Below, one piece after another: positions 35,858 to 44,041 of a stretch of DNA of 51,773 bases. The notes below the pieces were generated by a model, which was not told the DNA's origin, searched no databases, and saw only the letters and a program-made list of their open reading frames with translations. Every line of letters begins with the position of its first letter. The stretch's first letter is position 1. The stretch is from Clostridiales bacterium (GTDB lineage: Bacteria; Bacillota; Clostridia; Peptostreptococcales; Anaerovoracaceae): the NCBI GenBank assembly GCA_012744355.1, contig JAAYHV010000047.1:1-51773 (forward strand). The letters are read 5' to 3'. A program made the translations under genes and the position numbers.

Positions 35858-35886
35858 AGTTTAACACCACTAACTCCCATTGTCAA
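35858..35886 (-). promoter_or_regulatory. feoA promoter
   Basis: TTGACA (35886-35881) and TAAACT (35863-35858) are separated by 17 bp, upstream of the palindrome and feoA. Confidence 0.65.
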
Positions 35887-36080
35887 CAGTTTTTCTGTAT
35901 AAATATATTATATTTTAAACTAGCTCTACAGTTTAGATTTTGGCAGAATATATAATACTAAAAGTACGTTAAATATTGTAATATTAATATTTCCTTTGGG
36001 AAATGGCGACAATATGTTACACACTTATTTCCTTACATCGATTTATATTTAAATTTATGTTAAAATGCATTTGTTGAGAG

Positions 36081-36098
36081 ATGATTATTAATAATCAT
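36081..36098. promoter_or_regulatory. Perfect 18-bp palindrome resembling a Fur box
   Basis: ATGATTATT-AATAATCAT is a perfect inverted repeat, 18 bases before the start of the broken exported-protein gene. It resembles Fur sites (TGATAAT-N-ATTATCA) but is not spaced identically. A candidate -10 TAAAAT lies just upstream at 36061-36066. Confidence 0.5.
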
Positions 36099-36115
36099 TG
36101 TTTTTGAGGGTTTAA

Positions 36116-36692
36116 ATGAAGAATAAAATATTCCAAAAAAAATATGTTTAAATGATTCTTGTAATGTTCTTTTTAATATTTATACACTTTGCAATGTCTG
36201 GTTCGTTTAATATAAAGAATTCGCCCATGGATATATTTTCATTTTCTTCATCTGAAGTCATAGCAAGCAGTAGCGAATGGGCTCTACATTCACCCGATAA
36301 CGAAAATAGATGCCAGTATCTTACATACGACGGTACTAAAGTACCAAAGCGTGTAATTTTATATGGTACAATTTTGGAGTCTTGATGAAAACTCTGGAAA
36401 AACTATTTCAAATCAAGTACTTATAACAACAGAAACAAACAGACACTTTCTCTTCGGTGAAAGCAGATGGTATCTTTATAATGATGAAAAAACAAGAGAA
36501 GGTTATACAGACCTTCAAAAAGTATATCTTCTTATTGATTCTACTGTAATTGATTTCACTAAAGAAACAGGTTTTGCAAAAGATTATTCAGATGTTGATT
36601 TTCAATACATTAGGTCTCCAGATATAACCGATGAAGAAATAGATGACAATATAGAATGGATTGAAAATTATAAAAACAGTTTATATAATTAA
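36116..36692 (+). pseudogene. Broken gene for a small exported protein
   Basis: The ATG at 36116 has GAGGG five bases before it, but an in-frame TAA follows after 11 codons (36149-36151). Reading continues in the same frame from 36152 with a hydrophobic segment (MILVMFFLIFIHFAMSG), which would be the signal peptide of the intact protein. A second break is at the TTTT at 36372-36375: removing one T joins VPKRVILYGTI to WSLDENSGKTISN, and the new frame runs to 36692. The intact protein would be about 190 residues, acidic at the C-terminus. I do not recognise the family. Two sequencing errors are a possible alternative. Confidence 0.7.
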
Positions 36693-36737
36693 CCTATTCG
36701 TAAGCATAACAATGAAAAATAAAATTATGCATAACAT

Positions 36738-36768
36738 AAACCCCGTAACTATTAAAGTTAAGGGGTTT
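36738..36768. terminator. Hairpin after the pseudogene
   Basis: AAACCCC/GGGGTTT arms with inner TAACT/AGTTA pair around a 5-base loop with one mismatch. It lies between the pseudogene and the convergent ABC permease gene and may serve both; T-runs are short. Confidence 0.6.
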
Positions 36769-36816
36769 ATTAGCGGATTAAACAAGACTTGAACACGACG
36801 ACACTATACTTTTTAA

Positions 36817-38025
36817 TCATCTTTTAAATGATTTAATAATTTCTTTAAATTTAATTCTATTACCATAATTCAATGAACCAAAGTGATAAATGTAAATCGA
36901 CAAAGCTGCAAACAATAGGACTGTTAGCACCATAATTACGCTAGAAGCTAAAATCGACACCAAGGGTACACTTGTTAGCATGTAACGAATAGGCATTGTA
37001 AACAAGGAAACAAATGGTATAAACGATGTCACCTTGGTAAGTGTGCCTCCTGGCACTTGCATCGCAAAGCTTGCTGCAAGATATGCAAAAACAAATAAGA
37101 AAGTAATGGGTGAAACAGCTTTACCAACATCTTCTACTTTTGAAACTAGGCTTCCTAAAGAAGCATAGATAAAGAGATAGAGTATGTATCCTAATACAGA
37201 GAACAAAATATAAACAACTAAAGTATCTAAGGTCATCGAACCCTGAATCATATCCAAAACCAATTGAGGATAGTTAACTTTATTAAGCATAAAACCAATA
37301 AGTGCTGCTATAAGAAATGCCGAAACTTGGAAAACCCCCATCAAGCCTGCTGCTGCAACTTTACCTAATATAAGCGTTTTAGGTTTGGTTGAAGTAATCA
37401 AGAGCTCCATAGTTCTTGAATCTTTCTCACGTGCTACTGAAGTTGCCACATTATTTCCGTACAATAGAATAAGCATGTACATAATAAATATAACCGCAAA
37501 CGCAATCACCATTCCAGATCCAGCATCCTTACCTAAGATCACATTATCATATTCAATGGGTTGATTTATGATTTTATAAACTTTAGTACTATCAATACCC
37601 TCTTGAGCAAATAATCGTTGTTCATTCGCACCAGCCAATATATCCTCAAACATTATTTGTTCAGTGGAATCAATGGTTCGATCGTAAGAAATATAAGTAT
37701 AATTATTATAATCATGAATCACAAATCCTGATTTTACTTCTTCATTTGAAACAGCTTTTTTTAAATCATCTTGACTTGAATAAGCTGTCTCACCCAATAC
37801 AGGGCTCAGTGTTTTTTCTAGTTCTTCATTGTCATAAACTAAAATAAATTCTTCGGCAACTTCGGAATTTGCTCCAGTATCATCATTTCCAAACCAAACA
37901 ATAAAACTTGGTATCGTTGTGATAATCAGTGAAATTACGCACATCACGATTGTAGTGATAATCATACTTTTACTTTGCAACATACCTTTTAATTCAAATT
38001 TAAATACAGTTTTAAATTGTTTCAT
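36817..38025 (-). CDS. ABC-2 type transporter permease (NatB-like)
   Basis: This 402-residue membrane protein has one N-terminal segment (about 20-45), a large extracytoplasmic domain (about 50-170) and then five or six segments. This matches the ABC-2 exporter permeases of the NatB/YhaP group, which extrude Na+ or unknown compounds. The start lies inside the end of the ATPase gene (14-base overlap), so they form a pair. The substrate is not known. Confidence 0.85.
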   Translation of the reverse strand: MKQFKTVFKFELKGMLQSKSMIITTIVMCVISLIITTIPSFIVWFGNDDTGANSEVAEEFILVYDNEELEKTLSPVLGETAYSSQDDLKKAVSNEEVKSGFVIHDYNNYTYISYDRTIDSTEQIMFEDILAGANEQRLFAQEGIDSTKVYKIINQPIEYDNVILGKDAGSGMVIAFAVIFIMYMLILLYGNNVATSVAREKDSRTMELLITSTKPKTLILGKVAAAGLMGVFQVSAFLIAALIGFMLNKVNYPQLVLDMIQGSMTLDTLVVYILFSVLGYILYLFIYASLGSLVSKVEDVGKAVSPITFLFVFAYLAASFAMQVPGGTLTKVTSFIPFVSLFTMPIRYMLTSVPLVSILASSVIMVLTVLLFAALSIYIYHFGSLNYGNRIKFKEIIKSFKR

Positions 38026-38911
38026 CGTGATTACCTACTTTCTCAATAAAAATTTCTTGAAGACTTGGTAAATAATCCATAAACATTGAAACTTCTATTC
38101 CTTTTTCGAGTAAATTTTTGATAAATTCTTCTTTTGTTTCGCCTATATTTAAACTTAAAATAATATCTTCTTTTTCAATTGCATAATTGTGGTCATCTAA
38201 AAAATCTAAATCTGACATATTGCCAAAACGTAAGCGAAGTTTACCTTCTCCGCTTGTTTTCTTAATTTCGCTTAAAGTTCCCTCTAAAACAATTTTACCT
38301 TCATCAATTAATGCAATGTCATCACAAAAAGATTCGACATAATTCATTTGGTGGGACGAAAAGATTATTATTCTGTCTTCCCTTATGTAGTTCGTTAATG
38401 CATCTTGGAATATTTTAGAGTTAACTGGATCCAATCCAGAAAAGGGTTCATCAAGAATTAGAATATCAGGCTCGTTGATAAATGCTTGAGTTATCTGAAC
38501 TTTTTGTTGGTTTCCCTTGGATAATGTTTCTAAGTTTTGATTCAAGTATTCTTCAATTTCAAATTTCTTACACCACGAATACATTGATTTCACAGCATCT
38601 TCTTTAGTAGCTCCTCTTAACTGTGCAAAATAAATCAACTGTTCGTTAACTTTAAACTTAGAATACATACCTGTTTCCTCAGGAAGGTAACCAATTTTAT
38701 AGTCAGTGGTCTTAAATTCTTTGCCATTCATTGTGATAGTTCCACTATCACCTTCAAAAACATCCATTAAAATCCTAATCGATGTTGTCTTACCTGCACC
38801 ATTTCGCCCTAAGTAACCAAATATTTGTCCAGATCTAATATTTAAATTGATATCCTTTAAAACATGGTTACCATTAAACGACTTGTTCAATTTATTTATT
38901 TTTAAATTCAT
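38012..38911 (-). CDS. ABC transporter ATP-binding protein (NatA-like)
   Basis: This 299-residue ATPase has Walker A GRNGAGKTT, signature LSKGNQQK, Walker B LILDEPFSGLDP and the switch His in FSSHQM. The C-terminal extension of about 80 residues is typical for ABC-2 exporters. The ATG at 38911 has GGGAAG six bases upstream; 13 further codons in frame lack a ribosome site. It is 66 bases from tex, with no clear terminator between. Confidence 0.92.
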   Translation of the reverse strand: MNLKINKLNKSFNGNHVLKDINLNIRSGQIFGYLGRNGAGKTTSIRILMDVFEGDSGTITMNGKEFKTTDYKIGYLPEETGMYSKFKVNEQLIYFAQLRGATKEDAVKSMYSWCKKFEIEEYLNQNLETLSKGNQQKVQITQAFINEPDILILDEPFSGLDPVNSKIFQDALTNYIREDRIIIFSSHQMNYVESFCDDIALIDEGKIVLEGTLSEIKKTSGEGKLRLRFGNMSDLDFLDDHNYAIEKEDIILSLNIGETKEEFIKNLLEKGIEVSMFMDYLPSLQEIFIEKVGNHDETI

Positions 38912-38977
38912 TTTAAACTTCCCTTTTATTATGCTAAAATATAATATCACTTCAAATTAGAGTATAATACATTCGCT

Positions 38978-41137
38978 TTAATGCTTTTGCTTTGCCTGTT
39001 TAATAGAAAGGGCAATGCGCTTTTTCTGCGTATCCACTGACAAAACCAACACTTCTACAATATCTCCAACAGCTAGCATTTCTGAAGGATGCTTTATAAA
39101 TTTATCCGCAATCTCTGAAATATGAACAAGTCCGTCCTGATGCACACCAATATCAACAAACGCCCCAAAATCAATGACGTTACGCACCGTACCTGTAAGT
39201 ACCATAGCAGGCGCAATGTCTTTTATATCAATCACGTCTGTGCGTAGCAAGTTTGCAGGAAGCTCTGTACGCGGGTCTCGCCCTGGCTTCATCAGCTCAT
39301 CAACTATATCTCTAAGAGTCGGAAGACCAACACCACATTCTTCCATAGCCCTTGTTTCTTTATAGCTTTTAAGTCGCTCCTTAAGGTCGGAAATCTTGCC
39401 GTCTGCTACATCTTTAAGTGTATAACCGCAAAGCTTAATAAGCTTTTCTGCCGCAACATAGCTTTCAGGATGCACCCCAGTATTATCCAGCACAGATTTA
39501 CTTTCAGATACCCGCAAAAACCCTGCACATTGCTCGTACGCTTTTGGCCCTAACTTCGGCACCTTAAGTAACTGCTTACGCGAAGTGAATTTACCATTTC
39601 CCTCACGGTATATAACAACATTTTTGGCAGTGCTACCGTTAAGCCCGGAAACACGCTGTAGTAGTGAAGGTGACGCTGTGTTTACATCTACACCTACAGC
39701 ATTGACGCAATCTTCCACCACACCTACCAGCGCATCATCAAGTTGTTTTTTTGGCATATCATGCTGATACTGACCAACGCCGATTGCCTTGGGATCAATT
39801 TTTACAAGCTCCGCCAACGGATCCTGCATTCTTCTCGCGATTGAAATTGCTGAACGCAGATTGACATCGTACTGTGGGAATTCATCTGCCGCAAGTTTGG
39901 ACGCTGAATACACCGACGCCCCCGCCTCATTGACAATCATGTAGCTAACCCCAGGCGTGCCTGCAATCAGTTCACTTGTCATCTGCTCCGTTTCACGGGA
40001 AGCTGTACCGTTTCCAATAGCAATATGTTCAATCTTATATCTATTAATCAACTTTTTAAGGGTTTCGATGGTTTCCTTTTTCTGGCGCTCGCCATAGGTA
40101 GGATAAACCACAGCTGTATCCAAGGTTTTGCCCGTTCCATCTACTACGGCAACCTTGCATCCGTTTCGGTAACCTGGGTCTAATCCCATTGTAACGTGTC
40201 CTTTTATTGGTGGTTGCATTAAAAGGGGTTTTAGGTTGATGGAAAAATTGTGGATTGCTCCCTCAGATGCTTTATCGGTAAGTGCATTACGCACTTCCCT
40301 TTCCATAGATGGGAAAAGCAAGCGGTCGTATCCATCCTCCGCCGCGTGACTAACAAAATCAGATCCGCTAGAGCCTGGTTTTACAACCATGTCCCAAATA
40401 AGGTTCAATGCACGTTCTCTTTCTATATGTACTGAAATCTTCAAAAAGCTCTCTTTTTCGCCGCGATTTATGGCCAGAATCTGATGCCCCTGTAGCCTCG
40501 ATAAAGGTTTTTCAAAGCTATAATAAAGGCTGTATACTGAATCCTCATCTTTTTCTGCGGCCACAACAAGAGCTCCTTTGCTCATAATCAGTTCCCTTAG
40601 TCGTCGCCTGATATCGGCATTGTCTGCCACAATTTCAGCCACAATGTCCGATGCGCCTGCAAGCGCTTCTAAGGCATCTGTCACACCCTTTTCAACATCT
40701 ATATATTCTGCGGCAAGCACTTTTATATCGGTTATATTTCTGCTTTGCTCAAAAAGCTTTAAGGCAAGTGGCTCAAGGCCCTTCTCCTTTGCAATGGTTG
40801 CTCGGGTGCGACGCTTCTTCTTATACGGGCGATATAAATCCTCAACCTCCGCTAGAGTTTGCACGGCATCTATTTTAGCCGCAAGCTCACTTGTCAGTTT
40901 ATCTTGAGCTTCAATTGCCTTCTTCACTTCTTCTCGGCGTTGACTTAGGTTTCTAAGATATATAAGTCTTTCCTCAAGGTCACGAAGCACGGTATCATCC
41001 ATAGTTCCATGCAGCTCCTTGCGATAACGAGCGATAAATGGAATTGTATTTCCTTCGTCTAGTAGATCTATAACATTTTGGACGTGTTTTTCACTTTTAT
41101 TTAGTTCTTCTGACAATATTTGGGTAATGCTTTTCAT
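38978..41137 (-). CDS. tex: Tex-family RNA-binding transcription accessory protein
   Basis: This 719-residue protein has the Tex domain order: N-terminal helix-turn-helix-like region, YqgF-like nuclease fold (TMGLDPGYRNGCKVAVVDG), tandem helix-hairpin-helix (LLQRVSGLNGSTAKNVV), and a C-terminal S1 domain (about 645-715, GTVRNVIDFGAFVDIGVH then QDGLVHISEIA). Tex binds nucleic acid and affects transcription or RNA turnover. AGGAG precedes the ATG. Its DNA is clearly richer in G+C than its neighbours by eye, with GCC/GCG/CGC codons rare elsewhere in the window, suggesting lateral acquisition or replacement. Confidence 0.93.
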   Translation of the reverse strand: MKSITQILSEELNKSEKHVQNVIDLLDEGNTIPFIARYRKELHGTMDDTVLRDLEERLIYLRNLSQRREEVKKAIEAQDKLTSELAAKIDAVQTLAEVEDLYRPYKKKRRTRATIAKEKGLEPLALKLFEQSRNITDIKVLAAEYIDVEKGVTDALEALAGASDIVAEIVADNADIRRRLRELIMSKGALVVAAEKDEDSVYSLYYSFEKPLSRLQGHQILAINRGEKESFLKISVHIERERALNLIWDMVVKPGSSGSDFVSHAAEDGYDRLLFPSMEREVRNALTDKASEGAIHNFSINLKPLLMQPPIKGHVTMGLDPGYRNGCKVAVVDGTGKTLDTAVVYPTYGERQKKETIETLKKLINRYKIEHIAIGNGTASRETEQMTSELIAGTPGVSYMIVNEAGASVYSASKLAADEFPQYDVNLRSAISIARRMQDPLAELVKIDPKAIGVGQYQHDMPKKQLDDALVGVVEDCVNAVGVDVNTASPSLLQRVSGLNGSTAKNVVIYREGNGKFTSRKQLLKVPKLGPKAYEQCAGFLRVSESKSVLDNTGVHPESYVAAEKLIKLCGYTLKDVADGKISDLKERLKSYKETRAMEECGVGLPTLRDIVDELMKPGRDPRTELPANLLRTDVIDIKDIAPAMVLTGTVRNVIDFGAFVDIGVHQDGLVHISEIADKFIKHPSEMLAVGDIVEVLVLSVDTQKKRIALSIKQAKQKH

Positions 41138-41417
41138 TTCTACTCCTTATTAAACGCTGCCTAATATAATTGCGGTGTTCTGCTAGTAAATGCTCACACG
41201 CTCTCTTTGCTTTTGTGCCTGATACATTGTACCATTTTTATCCTTTTAAGGATACAAAAACGTTGCCATATTTTAAAGGAATATATTTACCTTAATTGCA
41301 AAAGTAAATTCCACCCTTGTTTCAGAAAACATGGAAGTTAGTGTTACAAATATCAGGGGTGAATTTGGTTGTATAATTAAAGGTCAAGAACTTCATCGCC
41401 TGCACACTGAATAATAG
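41138..41417. other. Intergenic region between tex and the helicase gene
   Basis: These divergent genes are 374 bases apart. On the minus strand a TACAAT (41231-41226) is a candidate tex -10, and ATCCTTTTAAGGAT (41240-41253) is a palindrome beside it. I see no ORF or known RNA between 41260 and 41417. Confidence 0.35.
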
Positions 41418-41446
41418 TTGACAAAAGTGTCAAACATATATATAAT
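41418..41446 (+). promoter_or_regulatory. Consensus promoter of the DEAD-box helicase gene
   Basis: TTGACA (41418-41423) and TATAAT (41441-41446) are both perfect, with 17 bp between. It is one of the strongest promoters in the window. Confidence 0.88.
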
Positions 41447-41468
41447 TAGAAAGTTCGTATTAGAACTG

Positions 41469-41497
41469 TTGCGTTCAGAGGAATGCAATTTTTTTTT
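41469..41497 (+). terminator. Terminator-like hairpin in the helicase leader
   Basis: TTGCGTT (41469-41475) pairs with AATGCAA (41482-41488) around CAGAGG and runs into nine T's, only about 20 bases after the likely transcript start and before the ribosome site. A small GTTC/GAAC hairpin (41453-41466) precedes it. This has the layout of a transcriptional attenuator. Confidence 0.65.
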
Positions 41498-41511
41498 GAA
41501 AGAAGAGGATT

Positions 41512-42972
41512 ATGAAAAACATTAATAACGATATTAAAAAAGCTATACAAGAAATGGGATTTGTAGAGTTAACTCCAATACAGGAACAAGCCATACCACT
41601 ACTTGACGATGGCCAAGATGTAATAGGTCAAGCCCAAACCGGTACAGGTAAAACTGCTGCTTTTGGAATTCCGCTTATCAATAAAATAGATCCTGACCTT
41701 AACAAGGTTCAAGGAATTATTTTGTGTCCCACTAGAGAGTTGGCTTTGCAGGTATCTGAGGAAATTAGAAAATTCCTAAAATATAAGCACGGTGTAAAAG
41801 TGGCGGCAATATTTGGTGGACAGGATATGTCAAGACAAATACAAGCCTTGAAAACTACTAATATAGTAGTAGGTACTCCAGGCCGTATTATGGATCACAT
41901 GAGAAGAAAAACTTTAAAATTAGATCATATTAAAATGGCAGTATTAGATGAAGCAGATGAAATGCTTAATATGGGTTTTAGGGAGGATATCGAAACTATA
42001 CTAGGAAGTATTAATCAAGATATTCAAGTTGCCCTATTCTCAGCAACAATGCCAAAGGCTATAATAGAAATAGCAAATACTTATCAAACAAACGCTATTT
42101 TGGTTAAAACATTAAATAAGACGCTTACACTACCACAAATAGAGCAATACTATTTTAATATTAAGAGTAACCAAAAGACGCTACTTTTAACAAGACTATT
42201 AGACTTTTACCAACCAAAGAAATCCATGATATTTTGTAAGACTAAAAGAGGCGTGGACACTTTAACAGGTGAAATGAACTATCTAGGCTATAACGCAATT
42301 GCACTTCACGGTGACTTAAGCCAAGGTCAAAGAAATGCTGCTATGAGTCAGTTTAAAACTGGCAAGGCAAATATAATTATTGCTACTGACGTAGCTGCAA
42401 GAGGTCTTGATATAAATGATGTAGAAGCAGTATTTAACTATGATATACCATTAGAAGAAGAATACTATGTGCATAGAATTGGTAGAACAGGAAGAGCTGG
42501 AAACAGCGGACAGGCTTTCACCTTCGTAGTAGGAAGAGAAAAAGCTAAACTACATAAAATTGAAGATTACTGCAAGACAACTATAACTGCCGGAACTATC
42601 CCTTCAGCGGAATTAATTATTAAGGCTAAAGCAGGCAAAGTATTTAAGAAAGCTATGGCTTCAATAAATGGCAAGGATCCTAAAGCTATTAAAGAGCTGC
42701 TATATGCTTATTGCGAAGATAACGGTGTTACCGTAGATAATATGGCTGCTGCCCTACTCATGGAACAATTAGGCGGCGAAACACAGGAAATAGATTCTGT
42801 TTCAAGTCAAGGAAGAGGCAGAAGTAACGATAGAAATAGAAGTGATAGAAGTGATAGAAGTGATAGATATGACAGAGGCGACAGAAGCGGAAACAAGAAA
42901 GATTACAGAAGCGATTCTTCTTACAGAGGGAAAAATAAAAAATCCTCTAGCCGCAGAAGAAAGAAAAAATAA
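41512..42972 (+). CDS. DEAD-box RNA helicase (CshA/DeaD-like)
   Basis: This ATP-dependent RNA helicase acts in mRNA decay and ribosome assembly, often at low temperature. It has 486 residues: Q motif at about 17-24, motif I AQTGTGKT (41-48), PTRELA, DEAD at 146-149, SAT, and HRIGRTGRAG in the second RecA domain. A C-terminal basic tail rich in Arg, Ser and Asp (about 435-486) contains repeated SDR units encoded by a 9-base tandem repeat near 42840-42868; such tails bind RNA non-specifically. AGAGG precedes the ATG. Confidence 0.95.
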   Translation: MKNINNDIKKAIQEMGFVELTPIQEQAIPLLDDGQDVIGQAQTGTGKTAAFGIPLINKIDPDLNKVQGIILCPTRELALQVSEEIRKFLKYKHGVKVAAIFGGQDMSRQIQALKTTNIVVGTPGRIMDHMRRKTLKLDHIKMAVLDEADEMLNMGFREDIETILGSINQDIQVALFSATMPKAIIEIANTYQTNAILVKTLNKTLTLPQIEQYYFNIKSNQKTLLLTRLLDFYQPKKSMIFCKTKRGVDTLTGEMNYLGYNAIALHGDLSQGQRNAAMSQFKTGKANIIIATDVAARGLDINDVEAVFNYDIPLEEEYYVHRIGRTGRAGNSGQAFTFVVGREKAKLHKIEDYCKTTITAGTIPSAELIIKAKAGKVFKKAMASINGKDPKAIKELLYAYCEDNGVTVDNMAAALLMEQLGGETQEIDSVSSQGRGRSNDRNRSDRSDRSDRYDRGDRSGNKKDYRSDSSYRGKNKKSSSRRRKKK

Positions 42973-42977
42973 TAGCT

Positions 42978-43016
42978 ACGCCGTTTTACTACTTAGTAAA
43001 GTGGCGTTATTTTTTT
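42978..43016 (+). terminator. Terminator after the helicase gene
   Basis: ACGCC and GGCGT enclose TTTACTA/TAGTAAA in one long stem with a small internal loop, followed by a run of T's at 43010-43016. Confidence 0.9.
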
Positions 43017-43077
43017 ACGCTTTATTCTTAAACCAATGACCATATAAACTTTCCTATTTAGCATATCTGTGTAAATC

Positions 43078-43106
43078 TGGACTTAATGGTGTAAAAGGTG
43101 TACAAT
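43078..43106 (+). promoter_or_regulatory. Promoter of small-protein gene copy 1
   Basis: TGGACT (43078-43083) and TACAAT (43101-43106) have a 17-bp spacer. The spacer starts TAATGGTG, as in copy 2, so the promoter was duplicated with the gene. Confidence 0.7.
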
Positions 43107-43220
43107 AGATGTGGTTGAACACTTTATTATCATTGTTTGTGTAAACAAAACATGAATTCTAATAATAACTATTATCTCATGGCTGCTGCAATTACGCACA
43201 GTAAAGGAAGGACGAAAAAG

Positions 43221-43454
43221 ATGTTGAATTTAAAGAGAACACTAAAGGATTATTCAGACAGAAAAGAACTTACAGCTGATGAAAAAAAAGTAGTTCTTGA
43301 AGCTTATGAAGAAAGCAAAGAGCTAAAACTAAAAAACTTTATAGATGAAGTTATAATTGAAAAGATACAAGAAAAAAATTACTCAATTCCTGATGAGCTA
43401 GTGATAGCTTATACAGAAGAACTTGATGAAATGGAAGAAAATAGAAAAAAATAA
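43221..43454 (+). CDS. Small charged protein of unknown function, copy 1
   Basis: I do not recognise this family. The chosen ATG at 43221 has GGAAGG nine bases upstream and gives 77 residues, highly charged and predicted helical, with no membrane segment. The core SDRKELTADEKKVVLEAYEE, then LKLKNFIDE and SIPDELVIAYTEEL, matches copy 2 at about half of positions. Comparison with copy 2 supports this start, because both have the same start context. An in-frame ATG at 43152 could add 23 residues (MNSNNNYYLM...) but has no ribosome site. A terminator follows at 43511. Confidence 0.65.
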   Translation: MLNLKRTLKDYSDRKELTADEKKVVLEAYEESKELKLKNFIDEVIIEKIQEKNYSIPDELVIAYTEELDEMEENRKK

Positions 43455-43510
43455 ATAGTTCTGTATCAAATGTTTGGGTAACCAAGCTAAAAATTGATAA
43501 TTGAATTGCT

Positions 43511-43546
43511 GAGCTTGAGCCAATCTATATTGCTCAAGCTCCTTTT
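43511..43546 (+). terminator. Terminator of small-protein gene copy 1
   Basis: GAGCTTGAGC pairs perfectly with GCTCAAGCTC over 10 bp around an 11-base loop, followed by CTTTT. Confidence 0.85.
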
Positions 43547-43551
43547 ATATA

Positions 43552-43580
43552 TGGACTTAATGGTGCAAAAAGTATATAAT
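43552..43580 (+). promoter_or_regulatory. Promoter of small-protein gene copy 2
   Basis: TGGACT (43552-43557), a 17-bp spacer starting TAATGGTG, and a perfect TATAAT (43575-43580). It lies just after the copy 1 terminator. Confidence 0.75.
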
Positions 43581-43623
43581 GTGTTTATGTTAAGTAAATT
43601 ATTACTATGATTTAAGTAAAAAG

Positions 43624-43677
43624 AATGAATTCTAATAATAAATCTTATATCATGAATGTCGCAATCGTGGCAAAGTA
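43624..43677 (+). other. Upstream mini-ORF in the copy 2 leader
   Basis: ATG at 43624 encodes 17 residues, MNSNNKSYIMNVAIVAK, then TAA. The same position in copy 1 (43152) reads MNSNNNYYLMAAAITHSK in frame with the main gene. No ribosome site is seen in either, so this may be a conserved leader rather than a peptide. Confidence 0.35.
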
Positions 43678-43695
43678 AAAGAAAGGATGAAAAAA

Positions 43696-43953
43696 ATGTT
43701 AAATAAAAAGAACATTAATGTAAATGACACTATAGAAGAACATTCAGACAAAAGAGAACTTACCGATAAAGAAAAAGGAGTAGTTCTTGAAACTTATGAA
43801 GAGTGCTGCATAGCTTATAAACTTAAAAACTTCATCGGACGCATTCTAATTGAAGATGTACACGAAAAAGACGACTCAATTCCTGGAGACCTAATCATAT
43901 CTTATGCTGAAGAAATTAAGGCAAAAAGGAAAAAAGAAGAGAAAAAGAAATAA
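43696..43953 (+). CDS. Small charged protein of unknown function, copy 2
   Basis: This paralog of the gene at 43221 has 85 residues. The core SDKRELTDKEKGVVLETYEE is followed by YKLKNFIGRILIED and SIPGDLIISYAEEI, and the protein ends in a Lys-rich tail. It gains two adjacent Cys (ETYEECCIAYK) that copy 1 lacks. The start at 43696 matches copy 1 in context, with AAAGG nine bases upstream; an in-frame ATG at 43687 directly abuts that site. The gene pair arose by tandem duplication including promoter and leader. Function is unknown. Confidence 0.62.
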   Translation: MLNKKNINVNDTIEEHSDKRELTDKEKGVVLETYEECCIAYKLKNFIGRILIEDVHEKDDSIPGDLIISYAEEIKAKRKKEEKKK

Positions 43954-44041
43954 TAAAAAAATAACTAGTTCTGTGTCAAGTGTTTGAGTAAACAAGCAAA
44001 AGTCAATAATTGAACTACTGAGCTTGGGCTAAGCTATACTG

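Noticed and set aside
43078..43953. Toxin-antitoxin pair
   Set aside because: The two small proteins are paralogs of each other with separate promoters, not a toxin with a different partner.
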